Translations under genes and position numbers: made by a program
Assembly: GCA_938041695.1 (NCBI GenBank)
Contig: CALISI010000070.1
Coordinates: 1 to 53,653 of the forward strand
Length of the DNA: 53,653 bases
Source of the DNA: an uncultured Actinomyces sp.
GTDB lineage: Bacteria; Actinomycetota; Actinomycetes; Actinomycetales; Actinomycetaceae
Direction: 5' to 3'
The notes under the pieces: model-generated
Told to the model about the DNA's origin: nothing
Database searches by the model: none
Seen by the model: only the letters and a program-made list of their open reading frames with translations
In this document: in pieces, positions 1-8,010 of the stretch
Numbering within the stretch: position 1 is the stretch's first letter
Layout: each line of letters begins with the position of its first letter

Positions 1-301
1 GGCCGCCCTTGTAGGGGCCGAGCGCAGAGTTGAACTGGACGCGGAAGCCGCGGTTCACGTGGATGTTGCCCAAATCGTCGGCCCACGGGACGCGGAACTG
101 AAGCTGGCGCTCGGGCTCGACGATACGGTCGATGATGGCCAGGTCGGCGTATTCGGGGTGACGCTCGGCGAGGGGGGCGATGGTCAGGAGGACCTCGTAG
201 ACGGCCTGGTGGAACTCGGCCTGGGCGGGGTCACGGCGCTGGACGGATTCGAAAACGGAGGCCAGCGCGGGGGAAAGACGCAATGTATCAAAGCTGCTCA
301 T
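1..301 (-). CDS. gdhA: NADP-type glutamate dehydrogenase, N-terminal fragment
   Basis: The first 100 codons of a minus-strand gene that runs off the left edge. The translation contains RQLQFRVPWADD, then NRGFRVQFNSALGPYKGG, the conserved N-terminal signature of hexameric NADP-dependent glutamate dehydrogenases (reductive amination of 2-oxoglutarate with ammonium, cytosolic). The ATG at 299-301 starts a protein beginning MSSFDTLRLSPALASVF, a normal N-terminus for the family. About 350 residues, including the nucleotide-binding domain, lie outside the window. The upstream gap to the end of the tad operon is only 72 bp, so its promoter should lie there or it may be reached by readthrough. Confidence 0.93.
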   Translation of the reverse strand, partial: MSSFDTLRLSPALASVFESVQRRDPAQAEFHQAVYEVLLTIAPLAERHPEYADLAIIDRIVEPERQLQFRVPWADDLGNIHVNRGFRVQFNSALGPYKGG

Positions 302-373
302 GGCCTAAAGTTTACGTTTCGTTTACCCTCGCTTCTGGACCCATCCCACTATGTGACCGTTGCGGACGCCACT

Positions 374-814
374 TTAGTACTGCCTGTGAGCCTCGCGAAG
401 ACGCGCACTCGAGGTCCGCATCAGCTCGGGAACCGCCGTCGTACGTAGGACAGGAGGCACCAACGACACGGTCGGCCGTGCGCTCACTGCGACCTCCACC
501 TCGGTATCACTGATGCTCACCCCACTCAAGGTCACGCCATCGCCCACCTTGCACGTGGTGTCCGACAGCGCCGCAAGGCCCTCCTCGACCCGAGAACGCA
601 CCCCGGCCTCGTCGACTTCGAGCGCGTCCCCTTCCACGAAGAACGAGCCGCTTGAGGCGTTGCCTCCTCCAACGCTCGCCAGGGCGTCAGCGCACGACAC
701 AAGCCTGCGATCCTGCATCGCGACCTCGGTCAGCGCGAGGGAGAGGAAGAGAAAAAGACAGACGAACGCGCAACCTGCCCCCATCAGCACGCCGACGCGT
801 CCCTCATCACCCAT
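374..814 (-). CDS. TadE/TadG-like pilus assembly protein, last gene of the tad operon
   Basis: A 146-residue protein starting MGDEGRVGVLMGAG, with one hydrophobic segment at about residues 9-30 followed by a predicted extracytoplasmic domain. It has the size and layout of the actinobacterial secretion/TadE-like protein that ends tad operons (minor pseudopilin or anchor protein). Two cysteines (in VSCADAL and TTCKVGD) could pair outside the membrane. The longer open frame upstream overlaps the preceding gene in another frame and is not coding. The ATG at 812-814 gives an 8-bp overlap with that gene, implying translational coupling. Function is inferred from position and topology; sequence similarity within this family is weak. 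Confidence 0.75.
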   Translation of the reverse strand: MGDEGRVGVLMGAGCAFVCLFLFLSLALTEVAMQDRRLVSCADALASVGGGNASSGSFFVEGDALEVDEAGVRSRVEEGLAALSDTTCKVGDGVTLSGVSISDTEVEVAVSARPTVSLVPPVLRTTAVPELMRTSSARLREAHRQY

Positions 815-1226
815 GGGCCACCACCTCCCGGACGGGCACGCGCGCACTCGAGGACACACCCACACCTGCGCTTCCCAGCCACGCGGGCACGAAGGGCAGG
901 GGGACGCGCACGGACACCTCCACGTCGACCCCGCCGTCGTCCTCGCGCCCGACGTCGATCTCACGATCCTTCGGCCCACCCACAAGAGAATCGAGAAGCT
1001 CTCCCGTCCGAGCCCTCGCCTCGTCTTCGTCGCCGCCGAGGAGACCGCCGCGACGCGCACCCTCGGACGCAGCGCTCACACTCATCGTGCGCACGTGCGA
1101 GGCGAAGGCAATCTGGGCGAGCAAGAGGATCACCAGGACGACGAGTCCCTGGACGAGGACCGTGGACACGACCTCGGAGCCGCGCTCGGGATGCGCGTCA
1201 GATTCCTGAAATCGAGTCCATCGCAC
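807..1226 (-). CDS. TadE-like minor pilin
   Basis: A 139-residue protein. It has a short cytoplasmic leader (ERGSEVVSTVLVQG), a long hydrophobic helix at about residues 20-42, then a soluble domain. ERG-x-hydrophobic is typical of TadE proteins, which share pilin-like N-termini and act in the envelope during Flp/Tad pilus assembly. The gene overlaps the small pilin gene upstream by 29 bp and the TadE/G gene downstream by 8 bp, so the three are one transcription and translation unit. A later start within the first 20 codons is possible because of the upstream overlap. Confidence 0.8.
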   Translation of the reverse strand: MRWTRFQESDAHPERGSEVVSTVLVQGLVVLVILLLAQIAFASHVRTMSVSAASEGARRGGLLGGDEDEARARTGELLDSLVGGPKDREIDVGREDDGGVDVEVSVRVPLPFVPAWLGSAGVGVSSSARVPVREVVAHG

Positions 1227-1368
1227 GGTTAAAGATCTCCACGAGACGCTCCGAGGCGACTCCCCAAATAAGGACGACGAGGGCAGCCGTCATCAGCGTG
1301 ATGAGCACCCATCCGGGCACATCACCGCGCTCCCCGAGAGGAGTATTCCTCAGGAATAGTTTCTTCAT
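1198..1368 (-). CDS. Small Flp-type pilin candidate of the tad operon
   Basis: A 56-residue gene: MKKLFLRNTPLGERGDVPG followed by a hydrophobic helix (WVLITLMTAALVVLIWGVA) and a short tail ending in FNRAMDSISGI. Basic leader, Gly-Glu-Arg-Gly, then a single 20-residue hydrophobic segment in a protein under 70 residues is the architecture of Flp major pilins. It sits between tadC and tadE, where actinobacterial tad operons carry their pilin. It is therefore the best candidate for the pilus subunit. A classical prepilin cleavage site (G/xxxxEY) is not clear: GERG lies at the expected place but no Glu-Tyr follows. No prepilin peptidase (TadV) is present in the window. Confidence 0.72.
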   Translation of the reverse strand: MKKLFLRNTPLGERGDVPGWVLITLMTAALVVLIWGVASERLVEIFNRAMDSISGI

Positions 1369-1384
1369 GACTGTTTTCCTTCCT

Positions 1385-2281
1385 TCACGGTGTGAAATCC
1401 AGGGCGATGAGCCCCGGGTAGAGGGCGAACATGACGGTCACGGGCAAGATGAGAAAGACGACGGGCAACAGCATGGCGATCTCACGCCTGCCTCCCTCCT
1501 CCATCAGGGCGGCCAGGGAGCGTTCTCGCTGGTCGCGCGCCTGGTCATGCAGGACTGAGGCCAGGGGCGAGCCACGCTCGATCGCGGTCGTGAGCGTTCG
1601 GCTCAGGCGCGTGAGAGCGGGCGATTCGGTGCGCTCAACGAGGTCGGAGAGCGCACGCACGGAAGGCGTACCGTTACGGATATGACCAGCGGTGAGGGAC
1701 AGTTCCACCCCCAGTGGCCCACCCGCACACCCCGCAACCCGCTCGATGGCGGCAGGAATCGACTCCCCCGCCGCAACCGCGAGCGCCAGCAGCTCCGCAC
1801 AGTCGGGAACGGCGACGTCGATCGCGCGCTGTCTGGCGTGGGCCCGCACAGTGAGGAAACGGTCCATACCTGCAACTCCGAGCAGTGTGCCGACGAGAGC
1901 GCACGCGCACAGGGGCACGATCGAGGCGCGCAGCGACGAGGCTGGGCGCGCGCAGAGGGCGAGGCAGACGAGGATGAAACCGGCAATCCCTGCAAGTGCC
2001 TGGCGTAGCCTGAAGACGGAGACCTCGGGCGCCATTCCCGCCAGGGCGAGACGGCGTGCAACGGACTGCGTGGTCGATCCCAGGGATTCGAGGGCAGCCG
2101 CGCTGACACGCCGAGCCCACGCACTCACGGGCGAAGGAGCCTCCTCACTGACGCGCCCCTGCGCCACTCGGGCCGCGAAGGAGGGTCGGCGTGCGAACCA
2201 GGCCACCGCACAGAGGGCAATGCCTCCCACTAATACCGCGCTGGCTGCCACGTCGAGGATGCGCAAGGTCCAGGGGCTCAC
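1385..2281 (-). CDS. tadC: Tad pilus inner-membrane platform protein TadC
   Basis: 298 residues of the type II secretion system F (T2SSF) family, the second of the two membrane platform proteins of the Tad machine. Hydrophobic segments occur near the N-terminus, in the middle (ASIVPLCACALVGTLLGVAG) and at the C-terminus (LLPVVFLILPVTVMFALYPG). The central cytoplasmic T2SSF helical domain contains PDCAELLALAVAAGESIPAAI. The start is a GTG at 2279-2281 that overlaps the tadB stop (GTGA). The open frame extends further upstream but there it runs through tadB in another frame. Confidence 0.88.
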   Translation of the reverse strand: MSPWTLRILDVAASAVLVGGIALCAVAWFARRPSFAARVAQGRVSEEAPSPVSAWARRVSAAALESLGSTTQSVARRLALAGMAPEVSVFRLRQALAGIAGFILVCLALCARPASSLRASIVPLCACALVGTLLGVAGMDRFLTVRAHARQRAIDVAVPDCAELLALAVAAGESIPAAIERVAGCAGGPLGVELSLTAGHIRNGTPSVRALSDLVERTESPALTRLSRTLTTAIERGSPLASVLHDQARDQRERSLAALMEEGGRREIAMLLPVVFLILPVTVMFALYPGLIALDFTP

Positions 2282-3156
2282 GATCCACCCCCCAGGTTGC
2301 GCGGATCGGAGCTCAGCCGGCTCATTGCCTTCATCGCCAGGTAGGCGATGACGCAGATCCCGGCACCCGAGCACAGGACGGCGATGCCTCCCGGGGAGTT
2401 CCAGACGCTCGCGCTGGCGCCTCCTCCGGAGAGGAGCAGGAGGACGACCCACGGCGCGGCGATTCCGAGGCGAGCCGCCCCAACCGTCCACGACTGGCGA
2501 GCCTCGAGTTCACCGCGCACGCGCGCATCCTCGCGCAGGAGCGTGGCCAGGTCCTGCAGGAGGCGTGTCAGGTCGGCACCGCCGACGGAGCGCGCGATCC
2601 GCAGCGCCTCGATAATGCGATCGGCGACGGGATCTGCGACTTCTTCTTTCATTCGATCGAGCGCGGGAGCAAAACGCCCGTGAGCACTGTAGTCGCGGGA
2701 GAAGGCCTCGAAGGCAAAGCGGATGGGGACGGGGCCCTCCTGCGCGAGGTCGCACAGGACTTGGGGCAACGAGGTGCCCGCGCGCACGCCGGACACCATC
2801 GCATCGATGACCTCTGGCCATGCGGCACGAACGGTCTTGGCATGGGCACGCACCCGGGAGACGACCCAGGCGTAGGGAAGGAAAGACACGCCGAGCGACA
2901 CGATGAGGGCGACCGGCCATGCGCCGGTAACAGCGAGGACGAGCACCGCGACAACCATCCCGATCACACCGCTGAGTATGACCAGGCGCCCCGCCGTCAG
3001 CCCCGGAACGCGTGCGCGCGCAACGTCCTCACGCACGCGCTTCCACGGCCCCCACGGCCTCCACACGGGCGCGGGGAGGAACCACGGGGACAGGGCCACA
3101 ACCATCCCGATCCCGAACACGAGCCCACACACGATGGCTATCACGCCGTCCCCCAC
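2278..3156 (-). CDS. tadB: Tad pilus inner-membrane platform protein TadB
   Basis: 292 residues. N-terminal membrane segments (about residues 5-25 and 55-95) are followed by a T2SSF domain with WPEVIDAMVSGVRAGTSLPQ and a C-terminal hydrophobic pair. TadB and TadC together form the platform that the TadA ATPase drives to extrude pilin. The gene overlaps tadA by 16 bp and tadC by 4 bp. The order tadA-tadB-tadC is standard. The start ATG at 3154-3156 lies inside the tadA coding end, which fits translational coupling. Confidence 0.9.
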   Translation of the reverse strand: MGDGVIAIVCGLVFGIGMVVALSPWFLPAPVWRPWGPWKRVREDVARARVPGLTAGRLVILSGVIGMVVAVLVLAVTGAWPVALIVSLGVSFLPYAWVVSRVRAHAKTVRAAWPEVIDAMVSGVRAGTSLPQVLCDLAQEGPVPIRFAFEAFSRDYSAHGRFAPALDRMKEEVADPVADRIIEALRIARSVGGADLTRLLQDLATLLREDARVRGELEARQSWTVGAARLGIAAPWVVLLLLSGGGASASVWNSPGGIAVLCSGAGICVIAYLAMKAMSRLSSDPRNLGGGS

Positions 3157-4355
3157 TCCAGCAGGGACGCCAGGTCAAACCCGGACGCAGCAAAGCGGTC
3201 ATGCAGGTCCAGTCCGCCGCTGCCACGTTCGCAGCGGATCCCGTCGTACGTAAAGAGCGACGCAGTTTCGATCTGATTACCTTCAACACGCCCGGGAACC
3301 GCGAGAATCTCGGCGACGTGTCGGTGCCCATCGGTTCCACGCTCGACGTGACACACGAGGTCAATCGACGAGGCCAAGGTCGGTGTGACGAACGCCGTCG
3401 TGACGTTTTCTCCCGCGAGGAGAGGCAGGATCGAGAGTTTATCGAGGGCCTCGCGCGCCGAATTGGCATGCACGGTCGCCATACCTGGAACACCGGCGTT
3501 GAGGGCAACAAGGAGATCGAGGGCCTCAGGGCCTCGCACCTCGCCGACGATCAGGTATTCGGGGCGCATACGCAGGGACTCGCGCACGAGATCGCGCAGG
3601 GTGATCTCCCCCATGCCCTCCGCACCCGCCGGACGGGTCTGCATCGCAACGTGGTCCCAGTTAGCCAAACCCAGCTCGAAGACCTCCTCGCAGGAGATGA
3701 CGCGGCGCGAACGCGGAAGCTCGCCCGCCAGGGCGCGTAGCAGCGTCGTCTTGCCCGCCTGAGTTCCTCCCGAAACGAGCACGGACAGCCCACAACTGAC
3801 GGCGGCCGAGAGGAAGTCGCGCATCGGCGCGGCGACCATCTCGACCGCGACCAGATCCTCCAGGGTGCGTGCCCGCTGGATATGTTTGCGGATATTCACG
3901 CTCCACGACGAACCCGTCACCGGCGGAATGACGACATGGAGACGCTCCCCGCCCGCGAGCATCGCATCCACGAAGGGGCTCGACAGGTCGAGCCTGCGTC
4001 CCGAGTGGTGCAGCATCCTCTCCACGAGGGCCCGCACATCCTCGTCCGTGAGGATGAGGCTGGTCAACTCGGCCACACCGCCACGCGCGACAAACACGCG
4101 CGAGGCCGCGTTGATCCATATTTCCTCCACCGACGGATCATCCATCAGCACCTGGAGCGGGCCGAGGCCGCAGATGTCGTCCATAAGGTCCGCTTCGATC
4201 TGCGCGCGTGCAGCGGGCAACAGGTCGGGCACATGCCGATCAATGGCACGCTCGATGAGCGCGCGCACCGCCGCAGGATCGCGAGCCGCGTCAATGCCGC
4301 CCGCAGCCAATCTCTCCCGAACACGCGCCGCGAGAGAACGCGTCATGGCTTCCAT
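3141..4355 (-). CDS. tadA: Tad pilus assembly ATPase TadA/CpaF
   Basis: 404 residues, a secretion ATPase of the CpaF/TadA type. The N-terminal domain (about 1-170) contains DDICGLGPLQVLMDDPSVEEI, typical of CpaF. The P-loop GGTQAGKTT is at about 196-204, and the Walker B region LIVGEVRGPEALDLL and the His-containing GMATVHANS box follow. The enzyme hydrolyses ATP at the inner face of the membrane to power Flp pilus assembly. The ATG is preceded by AAGGAGG with 7 bases of spacing, which fixes the start. It is the first gene of a six-gene operon with overlapping or near-overlapping genes. No CpaE/TadZ localisation protein precedes it here, although many actinobacteria have one. Confidence 0.95.
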   Translation of the reverse strand: MEAMTRSLAARVRERLAAGGIDAARDPAAVRALIERAIDRHVPDLLPAARAQIEADLMDDICGLGPLQVLMDDPSVEEIWINAASRVFVARGGVAELTSLILTDEDVRALVERMLHHSGRRLDLSSPFVDAMLAGGERLHVVIPPVTGSSWSVNIRKHIQRARTLEDLVAVEMVAAPMRDFLSAAVSCGLSVLVSGGTQAGKTTLLRALAGELPRSRRVISCEEVFELGLANWDHVAMQTRPAGAEGMGEITLRDLVRESLRMRPEYLIVGEVRGPEALDLLVALNAGVPGMATVHANSAREALDKLSILPLLAGENVTTAFVTPTLASSIDLVCHVERGTDGHRHVAEILAVPGRVEGNQIETASLFTYDGIRCERGSGGLDLHDRFAASGFDLASLLEWGTA

Positions 4356-4499
4356 CGCTGCGCCTCCTTGCTACAAACCAAGCCAATGTGTCGAAAGTAA
4401 CAGAGTTTTTCAGAAAGGAGCAAACCCACACCCACCCAATCTCCCACGACTCCGCGCGGGGAAGCACTTGCGCACCCTCACACGCGATACGTTAAGTCA
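4356..4499. promoter_or_regulatory. Divergent promoter region between tadA and the phosphotransferase-like gene
   Basis: 144 bp separating two divergent starts, so it must hold both promoters unless one lies inside a gene. On the minus strand tadA has a good ribosome binding site (AAGGAGG). On the plus strand no ribosome binding site is visible before the ATG at 4500. Instead GATACGTT lies a few bases upstream, a placement seen for -10 boxes of leaderless actinobacterial mRNAs. The leaderless reading is a suggestion only. Confidence 0.4.
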
Positions 4500-5681
4500 A
4501 TGACCTCCCCGAAGAGCCCCCTCGAACTGGCAGCCCTGGCCACCGCCGCCGTCCCCGGCATGCGCGTCACCGCCCTGCGCCCGCCCTCCTACAGCGACGA
4601 GCTCTCTACCGTGACCGGCATCGAAGATGCCGCAGGCAACCGCTGGATCGTCACCTGCCCCCACGAGGAGGTCTCAGGCCCAGCCCTCGAAGCGACCTCC
4701 GGAATCCTCGACCGCCTCGGGCAGGCACACGACCACGACTACATCCCCTTCGACGTACCCCGACTGGCCGGTCAGGCCAAGCTTGCACATGGCGGAAGCG
4801 TCTACGTCCACCGCGATCCAGGCGGCGCCGCCCCCACGGACGAGGACCTCGACACCGACCCGCTCCTGCCCGCCTCTCTCGGACGCGCCCTCGCAGCCCT
4901 CCACAACCTCCCCGAGACCGTGTTTTCCGCGATCGGACTGCCCACCTACACGGCCATCGAATGCCGCGACCGTAACCTCGCCCTCCTCGACGAGGCCGCC
5001 CGCGAAGTCACCATTCCCGCCGCCCTGTGGAGCCGCTGGGAAGCCGCCCTCGAAGACGTCTCCCTCTGGCGCTTCCCCGCCGCCCCCGTCCACGGAGACA
5101 TCCAAGAACACTGCCTGTCCATCAAACGCGGCTCACTCCTCGCCATCGGCGGCTGGACCAGCGCGCACGTGGGCGACCCCGCCCTCGACATCGCATGGAT
5201 CCAGGCCACCGCATCCGACGCATTCCTCGAACGCTTCCGCGAAACCTACGGCCACGAGCGCCGCGCCACCGACCTGCACGTCTTTACACGCGCACAGCTC
5301 ATGAGCGAGATCGCCCTCGTCCGCTGGCTCGTCCACGGCCTCCACGCCGAAGACGCTTCCGTCATCGACGAGGCACGTGCCATGCTCGACGACCTCGCCA
5401 AGGACCTCGACGGCGAACCCCTCCTCCCCTCGCACGCATCCGCAATGGGGGCCCGCATCTCCCTGACCCCCGTCGAGTCCCCCTCCGCCTCGCCGATCGA
5501 AGCCTCGAAACCCACACCGAGCGCGGCGGACGAAGCCGACGAGGATACCTCCGGCGAACCCACCATCCCCGTCTCGCGCCCCGCCTCCGCACTCAGGCGC
5601 AAGCTCGCACAAGGCGAAGTCGACCCCGCAGCCCCCACCGAGCGCCTGAGCCTCGGCCCCGACGGAACGCTGGCGCCCTAA
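4500..5681 (+). CDS. Phosphotransferase (APH/macrolide-kinase fold) protein, probable pseudokinase
   Basis: 393 residues. The fold is recognised from HGDIQEHCLS (about 198-207) and, 13 residues on, LLAIGGWTSAHVGDPALD, which align with the catalytic loop and metal-binding segment of aminoglycoside/macrolide phosphotransferases. In active macrolide kinases these read like HGDLxxGHxL and VIDWxxAxxxDPxxD. Here the metal-binding Asp of IDW is Gly and the loop position normally Asn or His is altered, so ATP transfer is doubtful. Residues about 320-393 form a Pro/Ser/Glu-rich disordered tail absent from typical APH enzymes. The gene stands alone between the tad operon and the glycan locus. A resistance role should not be assumed. 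Confidence 0.7.
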   Translation: MTSPKSPLELAALATAAVPGMRVTALRPPSYSDELSTVTGIEDAAGNRWIVTCPHEEVSGPALEATSGILDRLGQAHDHDYIPFDVPRLAGQAKLAHGGSVYVHRDPGGAAPTDEDLDTDPLLPASLGRALAALHNLPETVFSAIGLPTYTAIECRDRNLALLDEAAREVTIPAALWSRWEAALEDVSLWRFPAAPVHGDIQEHCLSIKRGSLLAIGGWTSAHVGDPALDIAWIQATASDAFLERFRETYGHERRATDLHVFTRAQLMSEIALVRWLVHGLHAEDASVIDEARAMLDDLAKDLDGEPLLPSHASAMGARISLTPVESPSASPIEASKPTPSAADEADEDTSGEPTIPVSRPASALRRKLAQGEVDPAAPTERLSLGPDGTLAP

Positions 5682-5732
5682 CTGCGCCGCGCCACCCGCG
5701 GACCACCCACCCGGGGCGCCCAACGTCATAAA

Positions 5733-5768
5733 CCGGGGCCCGCCAGATTTTCACCTGACGGGCCCCGG
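5733..5768. terminator. Bidirectional hairpin between convergent genes
   Basis: CCGGGGCCCG at 5733-5742 pairs perfectly with CGGGCCCCGG at 5759-5768, with additional CAG/CTG pairing inside. The hairpin lies between the 3' end of the phosphotransferase-like gene and the 3' end of the DUF2304 gene. It is followed by GGCCTCGTTG rather than a clean T-run, a pattern that recurs at other terminators here. Confidence 0.75.
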
Positions 5769-5797
5769 CCTCGTTGATTGTCGTGAAGGCGAGCGCC

Positions 5798-6190
5798 TCA
5801 GCGGAACTGATCATCCCCCTCACGCGATACCTCAAGAGCATCAACACGGCGCTGCAGATCCTCCATCTGGAGGCGCAGAATCGCAGCCTCCTCCGTCAGG
5901 CGACGACGATCCTCATCCGAACGCGACAGATCCACCGAAAAACGCAGCGACAGCAGCAGCAACACCACGCCGGCCACAAAGTAGCCCAAGTTCAGCGGGA
6001 CAACGACACCCAGCTGCATCGCCGTCCACTTCAGCGTCTGCGGGAAAATGGAAAGCAACGCGGTGAAGAACGCGATGCAATACCACCACAGGCCGTAGCG
6101 TTCCTTCAGGCCCGAGTTGCGCATCTTGACGAACACCATCACCAGGATGATGATCGCGAACACCAGTCCAAGCACATAGGTGGGGCTCAT
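5798..6190 (-). CDS. DUF2304 membrane protein (glycosyltransferase partner)
   Basis: 130 residues with three hydrophobic segments at about 2-20, 36-52 and 63-83, then a charged helical tail (SRSDEDRRRLTEEAAILRLQ) likely to be a coiled coil. This matches DUF2304, small membrane proteins usually encoded next to dolichyl-phosphate-mannose-synthase-like glycosyltransferases. The start ATG overlaps the stop of the upstream GT2 gene by 4 bp, so the two are translated together. A likely role is membrane anchoring of the GT2 enzyme. A second GT2-DUF2304 pair occurs at 21393-22540. Confidence 0.85.
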   Translation of the reverse strand: MSPTYVLGLVFAIIILVMVFVKMRNSGLKERYGLWWYCIAFFTALLSIFPQTLKWTAMQLGVVVPLNLGYFVAGVVLLLLSLRFSVDLSRSDEDRRRLTEEAAILRLQMEDLQRRVDALEVSREGDDQFR

Positions 6191-6942
6191 GCGTTCTCCT
6201 CCGGCGCCTGGGCGACCTTCTCACCGGGGCGCGAAAGAGACACCGCGAGGGCCATCGTCGCACGCACCAGGAACAGCGCCGATTTGATCGGATTATGCGA
6301 GGGCTCCCCGCCGGCCCGCGGGTGCATCTGCACGCCAACCTCACGCACGACCAGGTGCGAGCGCGCCGCGATGACGAGCGCACCAATCGTGTCACCCAGA
6401 TACTCAGCCGGGTAATTGTGCGCAAACAGCGCCAACGCCCGGGGACCGTAGAGTTTGAAGCCACTCGTCGTATCACTGAGGCGAGTCTTGCACACGCGCG
6501 AAAGGATCAACGAGAAGAGGTTCATTGCCCACTTACGAGGACCCCGCGCACGATAGTCGCCCTTGCCCGCAAAACGCGAACCGATCACGACGTCCGCATG
6601 CTCGCGCGAAGCCGTCTCGATCAGGGTGTCAATCTCGCGCGGATCATGCTGGCCATCCGCGTCGAGCTGACACGCGTACTCGTACCCCATGCGCTGAGCG
6701 TACTGGAAGCCGGCGCGCATGGCACCACCGACCCCCAGGTTGAGGGGCAGATCAAGGACGGCGACGCCCGCGGCGCGCGCGATATCAGCGGTCGCATCCA
6801 TCGACCCGTCGGAGACCACGAGAATGTCCGCGAAAGAAGGCTTCTCAACCTTCACCATCTCGAGGACATCACCGAGCACCTCCTCCTCGTTCCACGCAGG
6901 GATAACGATGAGCAGGCGGGATTGAGCACTGGGACGGCTCAC
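6187..6942 (-). CDS. GT2 glycosyltransferase, polyprenyl-phosphate sugar synthase type
   Basis: 251 residues. The N-terminal GT-A nucleotide-binding motif is VIPAWNEEEVLGDVLE. DADGQHDP (about 114-121) is the metal-binding DxD region, and GSRFAGKGDYR with SDTTSGFKLY are the usual downstream blocks of the DPM1/DPG synthase-like group. Such enzymes transfer a sugar from a nucleotide donor to polyprenyl phosphate at the cytoplasmic face. The start is GTG at 6940-6942, directly abutting the rmlA stop, so it belongs to an rmlA-GT2-DUF2304 operon. Confidence 0.88.
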   Translation of the reverse strand: MSRPSAQSRLLIVIPAWNEEEVLGDVLEMVKVEKPSFADILVVSDGSMDATADIARAAGVAVLDLPLNLGVGGAMRAGFQYAQRMGYEYACQLDADGQHDPREIDTLIETASREHADVVIGSRFAGKGDYRARGPRKWAMNLFSLILSRVCKTRLSDTTSGFKLYGPRALALFAHNYPAEYLGDTIGALVIAARSHLVVREVGVQMHPRAGGEPSHNPIKSALFLVRATMALAVSLSRPGEKVAQAPEENA

Positions 6943-7815
6943 TCAGTGCCCCTCGCGCTCAAGCAGCTCAAGCAGGTAAGCACCGTAGCCAGACTTCACC
7001 AGGGGCTCGGCACGCTGGCGCAGGCCCTCGTCGTCAATGAAGCCCATGCGCCACGCGACCTCCTCGGGGGCACCGATCTTCATGCCCTGGCGGGCCTCAA
7101 CCGTGCGCACGAAAGCCGTGGCGTCAGCGAGCGAGTCGAACGTGCCGGTGTCGAGCCACGCGGTGCCGCGCGGGAGGACCTCGACCTTGAGCTTTCCTGC
7201 CTCGAGGTAGGAGCGGTTCACGTCGGTAATCTCGTACTCGCCGCGCGCACTCGGCTTGAGGTTGCGGGCAATCTCAACCACGTCGTTGTCGTAGAAGTAC
7301 AGGCCGGGCACCGCGTAGTTCGACTTGGGGTTCTCGGGCTTCTCCTCGATGGACAGAGCGTTGAACTCCTCGTCAAATTCCACGACGCCGTACGCACGCG
7401 GATTGGACACGTGGTAGGCGAAGACCGCACCGCCGTCGGGGTCGACGTGGCGACGCAGCTGGGCGCCCATGCCGGGCCCGTAGAAGATGTTGTCGCCCAG
7501 GACCAGGGCAGCGCTGTCATTACCCACGTGATCGGCACCGAGCACGAAGGCCTGCGCAAGGCCGTTGGGCTCGTGCTGGACCGCGTAGGAGATGTTGACG
7601 CCGAGCTGGCTGCCATCGCCCAGCAGGCGATGGAAAGAGGGTGCGTCATGCGGCGTGGTGATGACGAGCACCTCGGAAATACCCGCCAGCATCAGGGTTG
7701 ACAGCGGGTAGTAGATCATCGGCTTGTCGTAGACGGGGACGAGCTGCTTCGATGTCCCCAGTGTGATCGGGTTCAGACGGGTGCCCGAGCCGCCCGCCAG
7801 GATGATGCCTTTCAT
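6943..7815 (-). CDS. rmlA: Glucose-1-phosphate thymidylyltransferase RmlA
   Basis: 290 residues, the expected size. MKGIILAGGSGTRLNPITLG is the sugar-nucleotidyltransferase signature loop. PMIYYPLSTLMLAGI, FVLGADHVGNDSAALVLGDN and VEFDEEFNALSIEEKPENPK are RmlA hallmarks. It makes dTDP-glucose, the first step of dTDP-L-rhamnose synthesis. The start was placed at the Met of the LAGGSG motif (7813-7815) because the longer frame adds 17 low-complexity residues with no family match. It heads an operon with the GT2 and DUF2304 genes and is divergent from rmlCD. rmlB is not in the window. Confidence 0.96.
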   Translation of the reverse strand: MKGIILAGGSGTRLNPITLGTSKQLVPVYDKPMIYYPLSTLMLAGISEVLVITTPHDAPSFHRLLGDGSQLGVNISYAVQHEPNGLAQAFVLGADHVGNDSAALVLGDNIFYGPGMGAQLRRHVDPDGGAVFAYHVSNPRAYGVVEFDEEFNALSIEEKPENPKSNYAVPGLYFYDNDVVEIARNLKPSARGEYEITDVNRSYLEAGKLKVEVLPRGTAWLDTGTFDSLADATAFVRTVEARQGMKIGAPEEVAWRMGFIDDEGLRQRAEPLVKSGYGAYLLELLEREGH

Positions 7816-8010
7816 GTTGCCTCCGCTTCCCGGCGCGCCCTCGAGTGGGTCGCGCGTCGTTGACAATTATCCCTATCACCGAGTATTTTTCCACAACTTC
7901 GCCCCTGCGCGCACTCATGGAGCGGCGCACACCGCCACGAGGGTGTAGATCGGATAGTATTTACATGGAATGTTACGTCCGCACACAATCCACGCACGTA
8001 AGGAAGAACC
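7816..8010. promoter_or_regulatory. Divergent promoter region of the two rhamnose operons
   Basis: 195 bp, noticeably AT-richer than its surroundings, between rmlA (minus) and rmlCD (plus). A perfect TTGACA lies at 7860-7865 on the plus strand with TATTTT at 7884-7889 (18-bp spacer), a plausible plus-strand promoter. A second AT-rich block (GGATAGTATTTAC) lies at about 7950-7962. The rmlCD ribosome binding site AAGGAAG precedes the ATG at 8011. Promoter assignment is by consensus only. Confidence 0.5.
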
